Below, in pieces: positions 50,841 to 58,760 of a DNA stretch of 64,000 nt; position 1 is the first letter of the stretch, and every line of letters begins with the position of its first letter. Source of the stretch: Verrucomicrobiaceae bacterium (GTDB taxonomy: Bacteria > Verrucomicrobiota > Verrucomicrobiia > Verrucomicrobiales > Verrucomicrobiaceae); assembly GCA_016713035.1 (NCBI GenBank), contig JADJPW010000011.1, forward strand, positions 62,001-126,000. Reading direction: 5' to 3'. A program made the position numbers and the translations under genes. The notes beneath the pieces are model-generated. The model was not told the origin of the DNA, made no database searches, and saw only the letters and a program-made list of their open reading frames with translations.

Positions 50841-53411
50841 TCACGCTTTTGGCAGCACACGCACGATGAAGGCCTTCTTCGCGCCAAAGTACTTCGCGGC
50901 GACCTTTCGCAGCTTCTCCGCGTCGATGGAGGCCATGATAGCGGGCAGTTTTTGGAAATAACCCGCTCCCAGGCCGCTGATCTCATTCCACGCGAGGATG
51001 TCCGCCATCGCGCCATTGCCCTGCTGGCTGCGTAGCCAGTTGCTGCGCCATGCGGTGCGGGCTCGCTCGATCTCTGCGGTGGTGAGTCCGTTCTTCGCGA
51101 GGTCGTCGATCTGGGCCATCAGCTCCTTTTCCGCCAGCTTCGCCTTCGCCGGATCGGTGCCCAGGTAGAAGTAGAAAGCGCCCGCTCCCATCGCGGCGAA
51201 ATTTTGTGCGCCCACATAATAAGCGAGGCCTAGCTCCTCGCGGATGCGGTTGAAGAGGCGGCTACCCATGTCGCTGCAGGCTTCGTCGATGAGTTGCAGC
51301 GCGGGGATGTCCTCATGCGCCAGTCCGACCGTGCGAAAACCCACGACGATGACGGCCTGCTCCTTCTCCAAGTGCTCGGTGAAGGCCGTAGGGGGCGATT
51401 TGGGCTCAAAAACACGGCTATGGGCCGCGTGGCGAGCTCCGCGTGGCAGTTTGCCCAGAGCGGCCTCGATCTGCTTTTTCACCACTACAGCCTTCACATC
51501 GCCAAACACGCTCACCACGCCATTTTGGGCAAAGAGGGCATTTTTGAGCGCTGCGCGGCAATCCGCGAGTTGCAGTGCGGAGACGCTTTTCTCCGTCCCC
51601 AGTGCGGTGCGGTGAAAAGGCTGCCCGGCAAAAATTTCACGCCGTGCCTTCCGCAGCGCCACGGTGAGTGGGTCCTCCTGCTCCTCCTGGATGCTGGCGA
51701 TTTGGCGCTTCTTCACACCCGCTAGGCTAGCGACCGGCATGGTGTGATTTTGAATCAGATCCGTGATGAGTCCCAGCGCGGCCACCTCATCTCCACGCAT
51801 GACTTCCGCGCCGAAGATGAAACGATGCGCATCCGCCGTGCAACTGAGCTGCCCGCCGCGATTCTCCAGCTCCGCAGCGATCTGTGCGGCGCTGCGCTTC
51901 CGCGTGCCCTTGAGCAGCATCTGGGCGGTGATCTGCGTCACCCCGGCATTCGTGTCCGTCTCCGCAGGCACGCCCGCGAGGAAATTCACACGCAGACTCA
52001 CCAGCGGCAGCCGCGGATTTTCTCCGACGAAGAGTTTGAGACCATTTTTGAGCGTGAACTCATGGATCACTGGGGCACTGACATCGTCCGCTTTTTTGGC
52101 CACACCATTTGTCTCCACGTCTGGTCCGACGATGGCCGTGGTAAAGCCATCCGCAGGCAAATAGCGCCGTGCGGCATCGCGGATCATCTGTGGCGTCAGC
52201 TTGGCGATGGTGGCCAGATACTCACGCTGGTAATCGAGCCCGCCACTGAGTAACCAGCCATTGCCCAGCGAGCTGGCCTGCCCCTTCACCGTGCTCAGAG
52301 TGCGGATTTGGTGCCCCAGCGTCGCCCGCACGGCTTTTTCGAGCTCTGCTTTGCCTGGACCGCTATTTTGCATCTCCGCGATGACGCGGCGCATGCCACT
52401 TTTCACGGCCGTGAGGTCCCCCGGATTGCACTCTGCCTCCGTCATGAAAATGCCGCACTCCGCCGCGCACCACGCACCGGCCCAGACCGAGTGTGCGAGT
52501 GCTTTTTTCTCCCGCAGCTCTTGGTACAGCCGTGAGCTACGTCCGCTGCCTAGCAGGAAGGCTAGCACATCGAGCGCGGGCTTGTTCGCATGGCTTTCCC
52601 CAGGGATCTGCCAGCCAAACGCGATGCGTGTGAGGTCCGTGGCGAAGTTTTTTGCAGCGAAGCGCCCACTCTGCTGCCGCGGCTCATCGGGTAAGAGTGC
52701 AGGGTCATAAGCGCGGCGCTTCCAGGTGCCAAAGTGCCGCGTCACCTCCTCGATCACAGCCTCCGTCTTTACCGCACCCGCGATGACGATGAAGCTGTTG
52801 TTTGGCACGTAATGCTGCTGCACGAAGCCCGCCACATCCGCCCGTGTGATCTGATCAAACACCTCGCGGTGGCCGATGATCGGATGCCGCAGCGGATGCT
52901 GGCGGAATGCGGTGGAGAGGATCAAATGCTGCAGTGTGCTGCTCGCATCATCATGATCCATGGCCATCTCACGGCGGATCACATCCATCTCACGCGTCAG
53001 CTCCTCAGCGTCGATCTTGGAGTGCCGCACCATGTCTGCCAGGATGTCCAAGTAGCCATCCGTATGCTCTGCGAGTCCGTCGATCCAGTACACCGTGCGA
53101 TTGAAGGTGGTGTAAGCATTCACATAGCCGCCGAGCCGCTGGATGCCCTGGCTGATCTCTGTCGCACTGCGTTTCTCCGTTCCTTTAAAAAGCATGTGCT
53201 CTACGCAGTGGGCGATCCCTGCACCCGTGTGCTGCTGCTCCTGCAAGCTGCCGGCTTTGATCCACACCTGCACACTCACCAACGGATGCGCCTGATCTTC
53301 ACGCACGATGACCTCCAGCCCATTCGGCAGCGTCACCACCGCCGCCTGCGATGACGGCACAGCGAGTTTCGGAGCGGCGGAGATTTTTTTGGAAGAGCGG
53401 GCGGCGGGCAT
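50841..53411 (-). CDS. M16 zinc peptidase, two-repeat (pitrilysin/insulinase-like)
   Basis: The 856-residue protein consists of two M16 repeats. The N-terminal half has the inverted zinc motif HxxEH (GIAHCVEHMLFKGT, residues 68-72) and a downstream EMDVIRREMAMD Glu. The second half (from about residue 440) repeats the fold without the motif (TQITAQMLLKGTRKRSAAQI), as expected for the inactive half. LGSGRSSRLYQELREKKALA and GSRLFNRIREELGLAYYVGA are the matching binding segments. No signal peptide was seen, so cytoplasmic or non-classical location is likely. It degrades small peptides or processing intermediates. Confidence 0.94.
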   Translation of the reverse strand: MPAARSSKKISAAPKLAVPSSQAAVVTLPNGLEVIVREDQAHPLVSVQVWIKAGSLQEQQHTGAGIAHCVEHMLFKGTEKRSATEISQGIQRLGGYVNAYTTFNRTVYWIDGLAEHTDGYLDILADMVRHSKIDAEELTREMDVIRREMAMDHDDASSTLQHLILSTAFRQHPLRHPIIGHREVFDQITRADVAGFVQQHYVPNNSFIVIAGAVKTEAVIEEVTRHFGTWKRRAYDPALLPDEPRQQSGRFAAKNFATDLTRIAFGWQIPGESHANKPALDVLAFLLGSGRSSRLYQELREKKALAHSVWAGAWCAAECGIFMTEAECNPGDLTAVKSGMRRVIAEMQNSGPGKAELEKAVRATLGHQIRTLSTVKGQASSLGNGWLLSGGLDYQREYLATIAKLTPQMIRDAARRYLPADGFTTAIVGPDVETNGVAKKADDVSAPVIHEFTLKNGLKLFVGENPRLPLVSLRVNFLAGVPAETDTNAGVTQITAQMLLKGTRKRSAAQIAAELENRGGQLSCTADAHRFIFGAEVMRGDEVAALGLITDLIQNHTMPVASLAGVKKRQIASIQEEQEDPLTVALRKARREIFAGQPFHRTALGTEKSVSALQLADCRAALKNALFAQNGVVSVFGDVKAVVVKKQIEAALGKLPRGARHAAHSRVFEPKSPPTAFTEHLEKEQAVIVVGFRTVGLAHEDIPALQLIDEACSDMGSRLFNRIREELGLAYYVGAQNFAAMGAGAFYFYLGTDPAKAKLAEKELMAQIDDLAKNGLTTAEIERARTAWRSNWLRSQQGNGAMADILAWNEISGLGAGYFQKLPAIMASIDAEKLRKVAAKYFGAKKAFIVRVLPKA

Positions 53412-53537
53412 GAGGGCCTGCTACATGGCACGAGATGCCGTGAGGGCAAGGCTGGTTCCCTGCTCTCAGCGCCCTCTTCTCTGGTGCCGCGCCCCCCTCG
53501 CAATAGCCCGCTGGCACTCGGCGTATCCATCTGTGCC

Positions 53538-55610
53538 ATGACTCACAGACTTCTCACCCTCATCGCCCTCCTCACTGCCACCACGCTGCATGCAGAATTC
53601 CGGGCGGGAGCAGCCGTGATCGACATCACACCGACAAAGCTACCCGTGCTGGTCAATGGCGGCATGCTCAGCCGCTACCTCGACAAGATCAATACCCGCG
53701 TGAATGCCCGTGCCATCGTCGTGACAGATGGGAAGACCCAGATCGCCATCGTCGTGGCGGATAGCTGCATGATGGGTCGTGACGTGCTCGATGAGGCCAA
53801 AAAAATGGCCGCCGCGCAGACCGGCATCCCCGCAGACCGCATGCTCATCAGCGCCACTCACTCCCACACCGCACCCGCCTCCATGGGCTGCCTCGGCACC
53901 GATGCAGACCCAGCTTATGTGCCTTTGCTAAAAGAGAAGCTCGTCCAAGCCATCGCCGCTGCTCAGGCCGCGCTAAAACCTGCACGCATCGGCTTCGCCA
54001 AAGCAAATGCGGCTGAGTTTACCGCACTACGGCAGTGGATACGCCGTCCAGATCGACTCGCAGAGGACCCCTTCGGCAACATGAGCGTCCGTGCCAATAT
54101 GCACGCAGGCCGTATCTGGGATGATGTCACCGGCGAGTCCGGCCCGGAAGACCCCGATCTCTCGCTCATCTCCATACAAACAGCAGAAGGCAAGCCGCTC
54201 GCTGTGTTGGCGAATTTTTCCATGCACTACTTCGGAGATAAAGACATCAGCGCAGACTACTTTGGCCTCTTCTCAGATGGACTCACCCAGCGCCTCGATC
54301 CCACAGGCAAAATGGTCGGCATCATGTCCCATGGATGCAGCGGAGACATCTACCGAGTCGATTACAAAGCGCCCGAGGCGCAGCGCCCGAAGCCCACCAT
54401 CGACGAATTCACCAGCGGCCTGCTCGACATCGCCGTCAAAGCCCACGCTGGCATCGAATACCGCGCCGATGTGGATGTCGCGATGATGGAGCGGCGCATG
54501 ACACTGAAATACCGCGTACCAGACAAGCAGCGCCTCGAATGGGCGCAGCGCATCGTCGCAGAGATGGGAGACCGCCCTTTAAAGACGCCCACAGAGGTCT
54601 ATGCACGCGAGCAGATCATCCTGCACGAGCGGCAGCAGACCGAGATCGTTGTGCAGGGACTACGCATCGGCCCCATCGGCATCGCCACCACACCGAATGA
54701 AACATACGCCATCACCGGGCTGAAGATCAAAGCCGCCAGCCCGCTCCCGCACACCATGGTCATCGAGCTAGCCAATGGCGGTGATGGCTACATCCCACCG
54801 CCAGAAATGCACGCCTGGGGCGGCTACAACACCTGGGCCGCTCGCAGTGCGGGCCTAGAAGTAATGGCCGAATCCAAAATCACCGCAGCCGCCATCGAGT
54901 GCCTCGAATCTGCCAGCGGAGCCCCCCGCAAGCCCTGGCATCTCAGCGCAGGCCCCGTCACGAAAACCACCGCCGACCTCGGCCCATCTGCCTACTGGCG
55001 GCTCAATGAATTCCATGGCCCCATCGCTGCCGATTCCACCAAAAACCAGCACCACGCCACCTATGTCGGCGGCGTAGCCTATTACCTCGATGGCCCCGAA
55101 AGCGCGAAATTCTGCTCCAGCGAGATCAATCGTGCCCCGCACTTCGTGAATGGCCACCTCAGCACCCAAATGGCCGATTTGGGTGAAAACTACAGCATCT
55201 CCCTCTGGCTATGGAATGGCATGCCAGCAGACGGGCGCGACTTTTGCGGCTGGTTTTACTCCCGCGATCATCCGCACGGCCTGAGCGCATTTGGCGAGCA
55301 CCTCGGCATCGGCGGCAAAAGCGGCCACACCGGCAAAATCGTGTTTCGAGCCCATGGAGCAGAACATGCGGGAAAAACAGAAATCCCACGCTGGAGCTGG
55401 CAGCACGTCGTCCTCGTACGCGAAGGCAAAAACTCCAAAATCTACCTCAACGGCAAACTCGAGCTCGAAGCGGACATCCCCGCCGTGAAAATCCCCACCT
55501 TATTCTTCGGCAGCCGCAGTGACCACCAAGACCCCTGGGAAGGCCGCCTTGATGAAATCGCCATTTTCCCACGCAGCCTCAGTGCACAGGACATCGCCAA
55601 GCTACGCTAA
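53538..55610 (+). CDS. Exported ceramidase-like protein fused to a C-terminal LamG domain
   Basis: The 690-residue product has a signal peptide (MTHRLLTLIALLTATTLHA). A neutral/alkaline non-lysosomal ceramidase-like N-terminal domain follows: FRAGAAVIDITPTKLPVLVN, ISATHSHTAPASMGCLG with the conserved HSHTA metal-binding His residues, and SMHYFGDKDISADYFG. Residues about 475-690 are LamG-like (AYWRLNEFHGPIAADSTKN, ending WEGRLDEIAIFPRSLSAQDI). The family hydrolyses N-acyl linkages in lipids in eukaryotes; bacterial exported relatives are mostly uncharacterised. The zinc ligands look intact, so activity is possible. Its start overlaps no neighbour; it diverges from the M16 gene. Confidence 0.87.
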   Translation: MTHRLLTLIALLTATTLHAEFRAGAAVIDITPTKLPVLVNGGMLSRYLDKINTRVNARAIVVTDGKTQIAIVVADSCMMGRDVLDEAKKMAAAQTGIPADRMLISATHSHTAPASMGCLGTDADPAYVPLLKEKLVQAIAAAQAALKPARIGFAKANAAEFTALRQWIRRPDRLAEDPFGNMSVRANMHAGRIWDDVTGESGPEDPDLSLISIQTAEGKPLAVLANFSMHYFGDKDISADYFGLFSDGLTQRLDPTGKMVGIMSHGCSGDIYRVDYKAPEAQRPKPTIDEFTSGLLDIAVKAHAGIEYRADVDVAMMERRMTLKYRVPDKQRLEWAQRIVAEMGDRPLKTPTEVYAREQIILHERQQTEIVVQGLRIGPIGIATTPNETYAITGLKIKAASPLPHTMVIELANGGDGYIPPPEMHAWGGYNTWAARSAGLEVMAESKITAAAIECLESASGAPRKPWHLSAGPVTKTTADLGPSAYWRLNEFHGPIAADSTKNQHHATYVGGVAYYLDGPESAKFCSSEINRAPHFVNGHLSTQMADLGENYSISLWLWNGMPADGRDFCGWFYSRDHPHGLSAFGEHLGIGGKSGHTGKIVFRAHGAEHAGKTEIPRWSWQHVVLVREGKNSKIYLNGKLELEADIPAVKIPTLFFGSRSDHQDPWEGRLDEIAIFPRSLSAQDIAKLR

Positions 55611-55714
55611 ACGCTAGCGGATCGCGAAAGGGTGATCTTGGATCAGTTCGGTGAACTTATCACCTCTCCGATCCCGAAGGGGCACGGAGTAAGCCAGCAA
55701 TAACAAATGATACA

Positions 55715-55734
55715 TTAAACCTAGCTACTTATTA
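55715..55734 (-). repeat. GTAG box, copy 1 (truncates the esterase)
   Basis: On the minus strand this reads TAATAAGTAGCTAGGTTTAA. The stop codon that ends the truncated esterase (TAG) lies inside it. It matches copies at 56588-56603, 57211-57229 and 57523-57541 around the core AGTAGCYAGGY. A possibly related palindromic scrap (ATCCCGAAGGGGCAC) lies just beyond it, near 55670. Confidence 0.75.
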
Positions 55735-56272
55735 GCGTCGTCTGCGGCACAAAGGCCATCACGCAGCGCAGCCGTGTCGATTCACGCGCCACCGCGTCCG
55801 TGCTCTTCGCGTCCGCCATGTCCGGTGAAAAGGCCAGCCACAGCACTGTGAAGCCGCCCGCTGAGCCGCCGCAGCCCCCGATGCGCTCCTTGTCGATCTT
55901 CCACACGTCCGTCTGGCTCCGCACGAACTGCAACGCCCGCGCCGAATCATCCAAACAGGCCTTCACTGGCGGATCGATCTTCGCCGCCTGCGCATCCTGG
56001 ATGAGCCGGTAGTTGATGGACACCACCGAGATGCCGTTTTCGAGGCATTTCGCCAGAAAGTCAGGATTTGCCTTATCCCCCGTCATCCACCCACCGCCAT
56101 GTACAAAGAACAAGAGCGGTGCCGTTGCCCAATCCGACTTCGCTTGCCAGAAATCCAGCTTCTGTTTCTCATGTGGCCCGTAAGGCACGTTTGCGTGCGT
56201 GGGAGCCTGCGCATGCCCAAGGCAGAGGGGCACCAACAGAACAGCAAGGACAATGAAGACGCGGGAGATCAT
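55721..56272 (-). pseudogene. Truncated exported esterase/lipase (alpha/beta hydrolase)
   Basis: The 183-residue product has a signal peptide (MISRVFIVLAVLLVPLCLGH). The first half of an esterase domain follows, with the oxyanion-hole motif FFVHGGGWMTGD and the nucleophile elbow GGCGGSAGGFTVLW. Family members are 270-300 residues and need an Asp and a His from the missing half. The reading frame ends in the GTAG box (LISS then TAG), not at a natural family end, so the gene was cut there. The product cannot have a complete triad. The remainder of the gene was not seen elsewhere in the window. Confidence 0.8.
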
Positions 56273-56393
56273 GCGTGTGTGGCTTCGCGTGTTCCGGCAG
56301 CCTTGGCAAGTGATCAGGAGTCACATGGCCTAGCAGCAAATAATCGGGTAAACGAAATGTTCCCTGTTAGCGGTTGCGCGGGATCGGAGAGGC

Positions 56394-56541
56394 AACCACG
56401 GATGGAACGGATGAAACGGATTCCACCGATGCACTGCACCGCTCAGGAATGCCCCTGCAATGGATTGTGGCCGAGCAGTTGGCTCATTTGCTTTCATTCA
56501 TCGTATCTGTTCAATCCGTCGTATCAGTCCTATCCGTGGTT
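56394..56541. repeat. Inverted pair of degenerate ACGGAT-type repeats (element 3)
   Basis: The left arm 56394-56431 repeats ACGGATNNN about every 9 bp. The right arm 56499-56541 is its approximate reverse complement (ATCCGT words), 67 bp away. It fills much of the 402-bp gap 56273-56674 between the truncated esterase and the zinc-ribbon gene. The gap otherwise holds GTAG box copy 2 and two promoter regions; no gene is supported there. Confidence 0.75.
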
Positions 56542-56587
56542 CACTTTCACCTCGATAATTTCCCTTCCAACCCGGCCCAGGTTCAAG

Positions 56588-56603
56588 ACCTGGCTACTAA
56601 TTA
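56588..56603 (-). repeat. GTAG box, copy 2
   Basis: On the minus strand this reads TAATTAGTAGCCAGGT. It shares AGTAGCCAGGT with copy 4 and lies upstream of the zinc-ribbon gene, in the opposite orientation to copies 3 and 4. Confidence 0.65.
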
Positions 56604-56674
56604 CTAACTCGGAAGTGGAAGGCCCTCAAACGCGGGCGTTGCATTTGCAAAGAGGCGAAGATAGCCTACGACGC

Positions 56675-57211
56675 ATGGAAACACTCTCCGTTCGCTGCAA
56701 CCACTGCGGAGCGCCGCTGTCTGTCTCGGAAAGCACGCGCTTCGTCACCTGCCAGTTCTGCCAGAGCAATCTGGAGGTGAAGCGCACGGACTCATCCATC
56801 TTCACGGAGGAAGTCGCGAAGATCGCGGAGAACACCGGACGCATGGCGGAGAGCCTGGAGGTGATCGAATTGCAAAATGAGATCGAGCGTGTGGACCGCG
56901 AATGGTCGCAGACGGAAGCAGGTTACATGATTCACGGCAAAAACGGGCCGCAGCGGCCGAGCAGCTCGATGTTCGGGCTCGCGTTTGCGATCTTTTTTGC
57001 CTGCGTGTGCTTTGGAATGAGCTTTTTCGCCTCCCAAATGCCAGGCCCAGGCATTTTCGCCTTGGTGCCAGTCGGCATGGGTATTTTCGCGCTGGTAGCG
57101 GCGGTGATGAACATGTCCAAGGGCGCGGAACTCGAGCAGGCGCAGGAACGGCATCGCGCGCGACGCGCCGAACTGGTGGCGAAACTGCATCGCGCACGTG
57201 GAGAGGCCTGA
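56675..57211 (+). CDS. Zinc-ribbon membrane protein of unknown function
   Basis: The 178-residue protein starts with a double CxxC zinc ribbon (VRCNHCGAPLSVSESTRFVT then CQFCQSN). A helical segment follows (EEVAKIAENTGRMAESLEVI, IELQNEIERVDREW), then two membrane helices (GLAFAIFFACVCFGMSFFA; IFALVPVGMGIFALVAAVM), and a charged C-terminal helix (LEQAQERHRARRAELVAKL). The long open frame upstream runs through repeats and is not coding. The start at 56675 is the first ATG before the ribbon. Its stop codon touches GTAG box copy 3, so the original C-terminus may be slightly altered. Function unknown; the ribbon faces the cytoplasm if the N-terminus is inside. Confidence 0.8.
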   Translation: METLSVRCNHCGAPLSVSESTRFVTCQFCQSNLEVKRTDSSIFTEEVAKIAENTGRMAESLEVIELQNEIERVDREWSQTEAGYMIHGKNGPQRPSSSMFGLAFAIFFACVCFGMSFFASQMPGPGIFALVPVGMGIFALVAAVMNMSKGAELEQAQERHRARRAELVAKLHRARGEA

Positions 57212-57229
57212 ATAAGTAGCCAGGCTAAC
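57211..57229 (+). repeat. GTAG box, copy 3
   Basis: Sequence AATAAGTAGCCAGGCTAAC, starting at the last base of the zinc-ribbon gene stop codon. TAGCC-A-GGCTA within it is a perfect small palindrome. It is directly repeated 0.3 kb downstream as copy 4. Confidence 0.75.
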
Positions 57230-57248
57230 TATTCACGCAGAGGCGGAC

Positions 57249-57509
57249 TCAATCAGGCTCTGCCTCCACTTCGACCACCTTCTCAAGATAGGTTTGCGCC
57301 AGTTTCCACCGCAGTCTCCAAAGCTCTTTTGGCGGGCTGGTCTGATAGTCCTTCTCCCAGACCTCCACCAAGCCTTTAACAGAGAGATCGCCCGTGCCGC
57401 TTGACGAGTAGAAGCACATCAAGCCCGAATCGCGGAGGCTCCAGCTACTTCCGCTAGTGGGATCAATCTTGGGTTCTCGACCTGCGGCAACATCTCCCGT
57501 GCAGCTCAT
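57249..57509 (-). CDS. Small unknown protein, probably a 5'-truncated gene remnant
   Basis: An 86-codon ORF begins MSCTGDVAAGREPKIDPTSG and ends KVVEVEAEPD. The reading frame stays open from its ATG back to an in-frame TAA inside GTAG box copy 4 (PGYLSNGAW before the Met), so the original N-terminus may have been lost at that box. No family was recognised; there is no signal peptide, and the C-terminal part has a helical, charged character (KELWRLRWKLAQTYLEKVVE). It is flanked by directly repeated copies 3 and 4. Confidence 0.45.
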   Translation of the reverse strand: MSCTGDVAAGREPKIDPTSGSSWSLRDSGLMCFYSSSGTGDLSVKGLVEVWEKDYQTSPPKELWRLRWKLAQTYLEKVVEVEAEPD

Positions 57510-57522
57510 CCATGCTCCATTT

Positions 57523-57541
57523 GATAAGTAGCCAGGTTAAA
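57523..57541 (+). repeat. GTAG box, copy 4
   Basis: Sequence GATAAGTAGCCAGGTTAAA, in the same orientation as copy 3 and 73 bp upstream of the RAYT-type transposase gene. Confidence 0.75.
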
Positions 57542-57613
57542 AGTTGCATATGTTATTGCCGCTGATAACCTTGCACTATAGTCTGCATTGCCCACTTCCA
57601 ACGTCTCCACCTC

Positions 57614-58750
57614 ATGACCACCCCTTCCGCTCCCCTATCTGTCGATTCGATCCGAGAGCTGCCGCTCGAAGAGCAACTCGTGGGGGTGAATGCCAAGACC
57701 GGGCCTTATCTCCAGGCGGGGAGGTCGATGCGGCGAGTGAAGGGGTTTCAGGCGCAGACGAATTGCTTCCACATCATGTCACGCACCTACGGTGGGGCGG
57801 TGTTTTGGGATGATGTGGAGAAGGAGGCGCTGCGCAGGGTGCTTTGGAGGCTGGCGGAGTTTTGTGGGGTGCGGCTATTGACCTATTGCGTGATGGGGAA
57901 CCACTTTCATGCGCTGGTGGAGGTGCCAGATCAGAAAAGGTGGGTGGAGGAGCAGTTTGGTGGGCCGCTGGGGGAGGAGCGGCTGATGCGGCACCTGCGG
58001 GTGCTGTATAGCAAGGTGTTCGTGGAGCAGTTGCAGGAGGAGTTTGCGGAACTGCGGAAGCGGGGCTCGGAGGCGGTGGTCCAGCATCGGTTGGGACTGC
58101 TCAAAAGGCGGTTTTGTGATGTGGCGGTGTTTGTGAAGGAGGTGAAGCAGCGGTTTTCGCGTTGGTATAACAAGCGGCACAAGCGGAAGGGGACGCTGTG
58201 GATGGATCGTTATCGGAGTGTGCTGGTGGAGGGGAAAGGGAACCCGCTATTGGCGATGGCGGCGTATATTGATCTGAACCCTGTGAGGAGTGGGCTGGTG
58301 AGTGATCCGAAGGATTACCGGTGGTGTGGGTATGCTGAGGCGCTGGGAGGTAATAAGGAGTGCCAGCGGGGGATATGTCGTGTGACGGGGCGGGATGCGG
58401 CGGAGACGGACTGGGTGAAGAGTGGAGCGCGGGAGGGGTATCGGCAGATGCTGTTTTCGATTGGGCGTGAGGTGAAAACGGGGGATGGGAAGGCGGTGGC
58501 GCGGCGTGGAGTGAAGCGCGAAAAGGCCGAGGAAGTTTTGGAGCAAAAGGGGAAGCTATCGCTGGGTGAGTTGGTGCGCACGAGGGTGCGGCATTTCACG
58601 GCGGGGGCGGTGATTGGCGGGAAAGACTTTGTGAATGCGTTTTTTAACGAGAATCGCTGTCTGTTTGGCCCTACTCGCCGTAGTGGGGCGCGGCGAATGC
58701 GCGAGGCGGAGGGCGACGTTCATGCGCTGCGGGATTTGCAGGGTGAATGA
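57614..58750 (+). CDS. RAYT-type Y1 transposase, long form
   Basis: The 378-residue protein has the HUH metal site in YCVMGNHFHALVEVP and the candidate nucleophilic Tyr in MAAYIDLNPVRSGLVSDPKD. These are preceded by FHIMSRTYGGAVFWDDVEKE and followed by a 120-residue basic C-terminal region. The fold is that of the transposase family associated with REP palindromes and 5'-GTAG/GTRG tetranucleotides. Codon use is marked by many G-ending and GGG codons, unlike the C-ending codons of the genes at 29-34 kb. Four GTAG-containing boxes lie within 1.9 kb upstream and are plausible targets. The domain appears complete. Confidence 0.85.
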   Translation: MTTPSAPLSVDSIRELPLEEQLVGVNAKTGPYLQAGRSMRRVKGFQAQTNCFHIMSRTYGGAVFWDDVEKEALRRVLWRLAEFCGVRLLTYCVMGNHFHALVEVPDQKRWVEEQFGGPLGEERLMRHLRVLYSKVFVEQLQEEFAELRKRGSEAVVQHRLGLLKRRFCDVAVFVKEVKQRFSRWYNKRHKRKGTLWMDRYRSVLVEGKGNPLLAMAAYIDLNPVRSGLVSDPKDYRWCGYAEALGGNKECQRGICRVTGRDAAETDWVKSGAREGYRQMLFSIGREVKTGDGKAVARRGVKREKAEEVLEQKGKLSLGELVRTRVRHFTAGAVIGGKDFVNAFFNENRCLFGPTRRSGARRMREAEGDVHALRDLQGE

Positions 58751-58760
58751 GGCTGGTGGC

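Noticed and set aside
55715..57541. Idea that the GTAG boxes are integron attC sites, since gene pieces lie between them.
   Set aside because: They lack the GTTRRRY/RYYYAAC core sites and the long attC palindrome, are in mixed orientation, and there is no integrase gene; a RAYT-associated element fits better.
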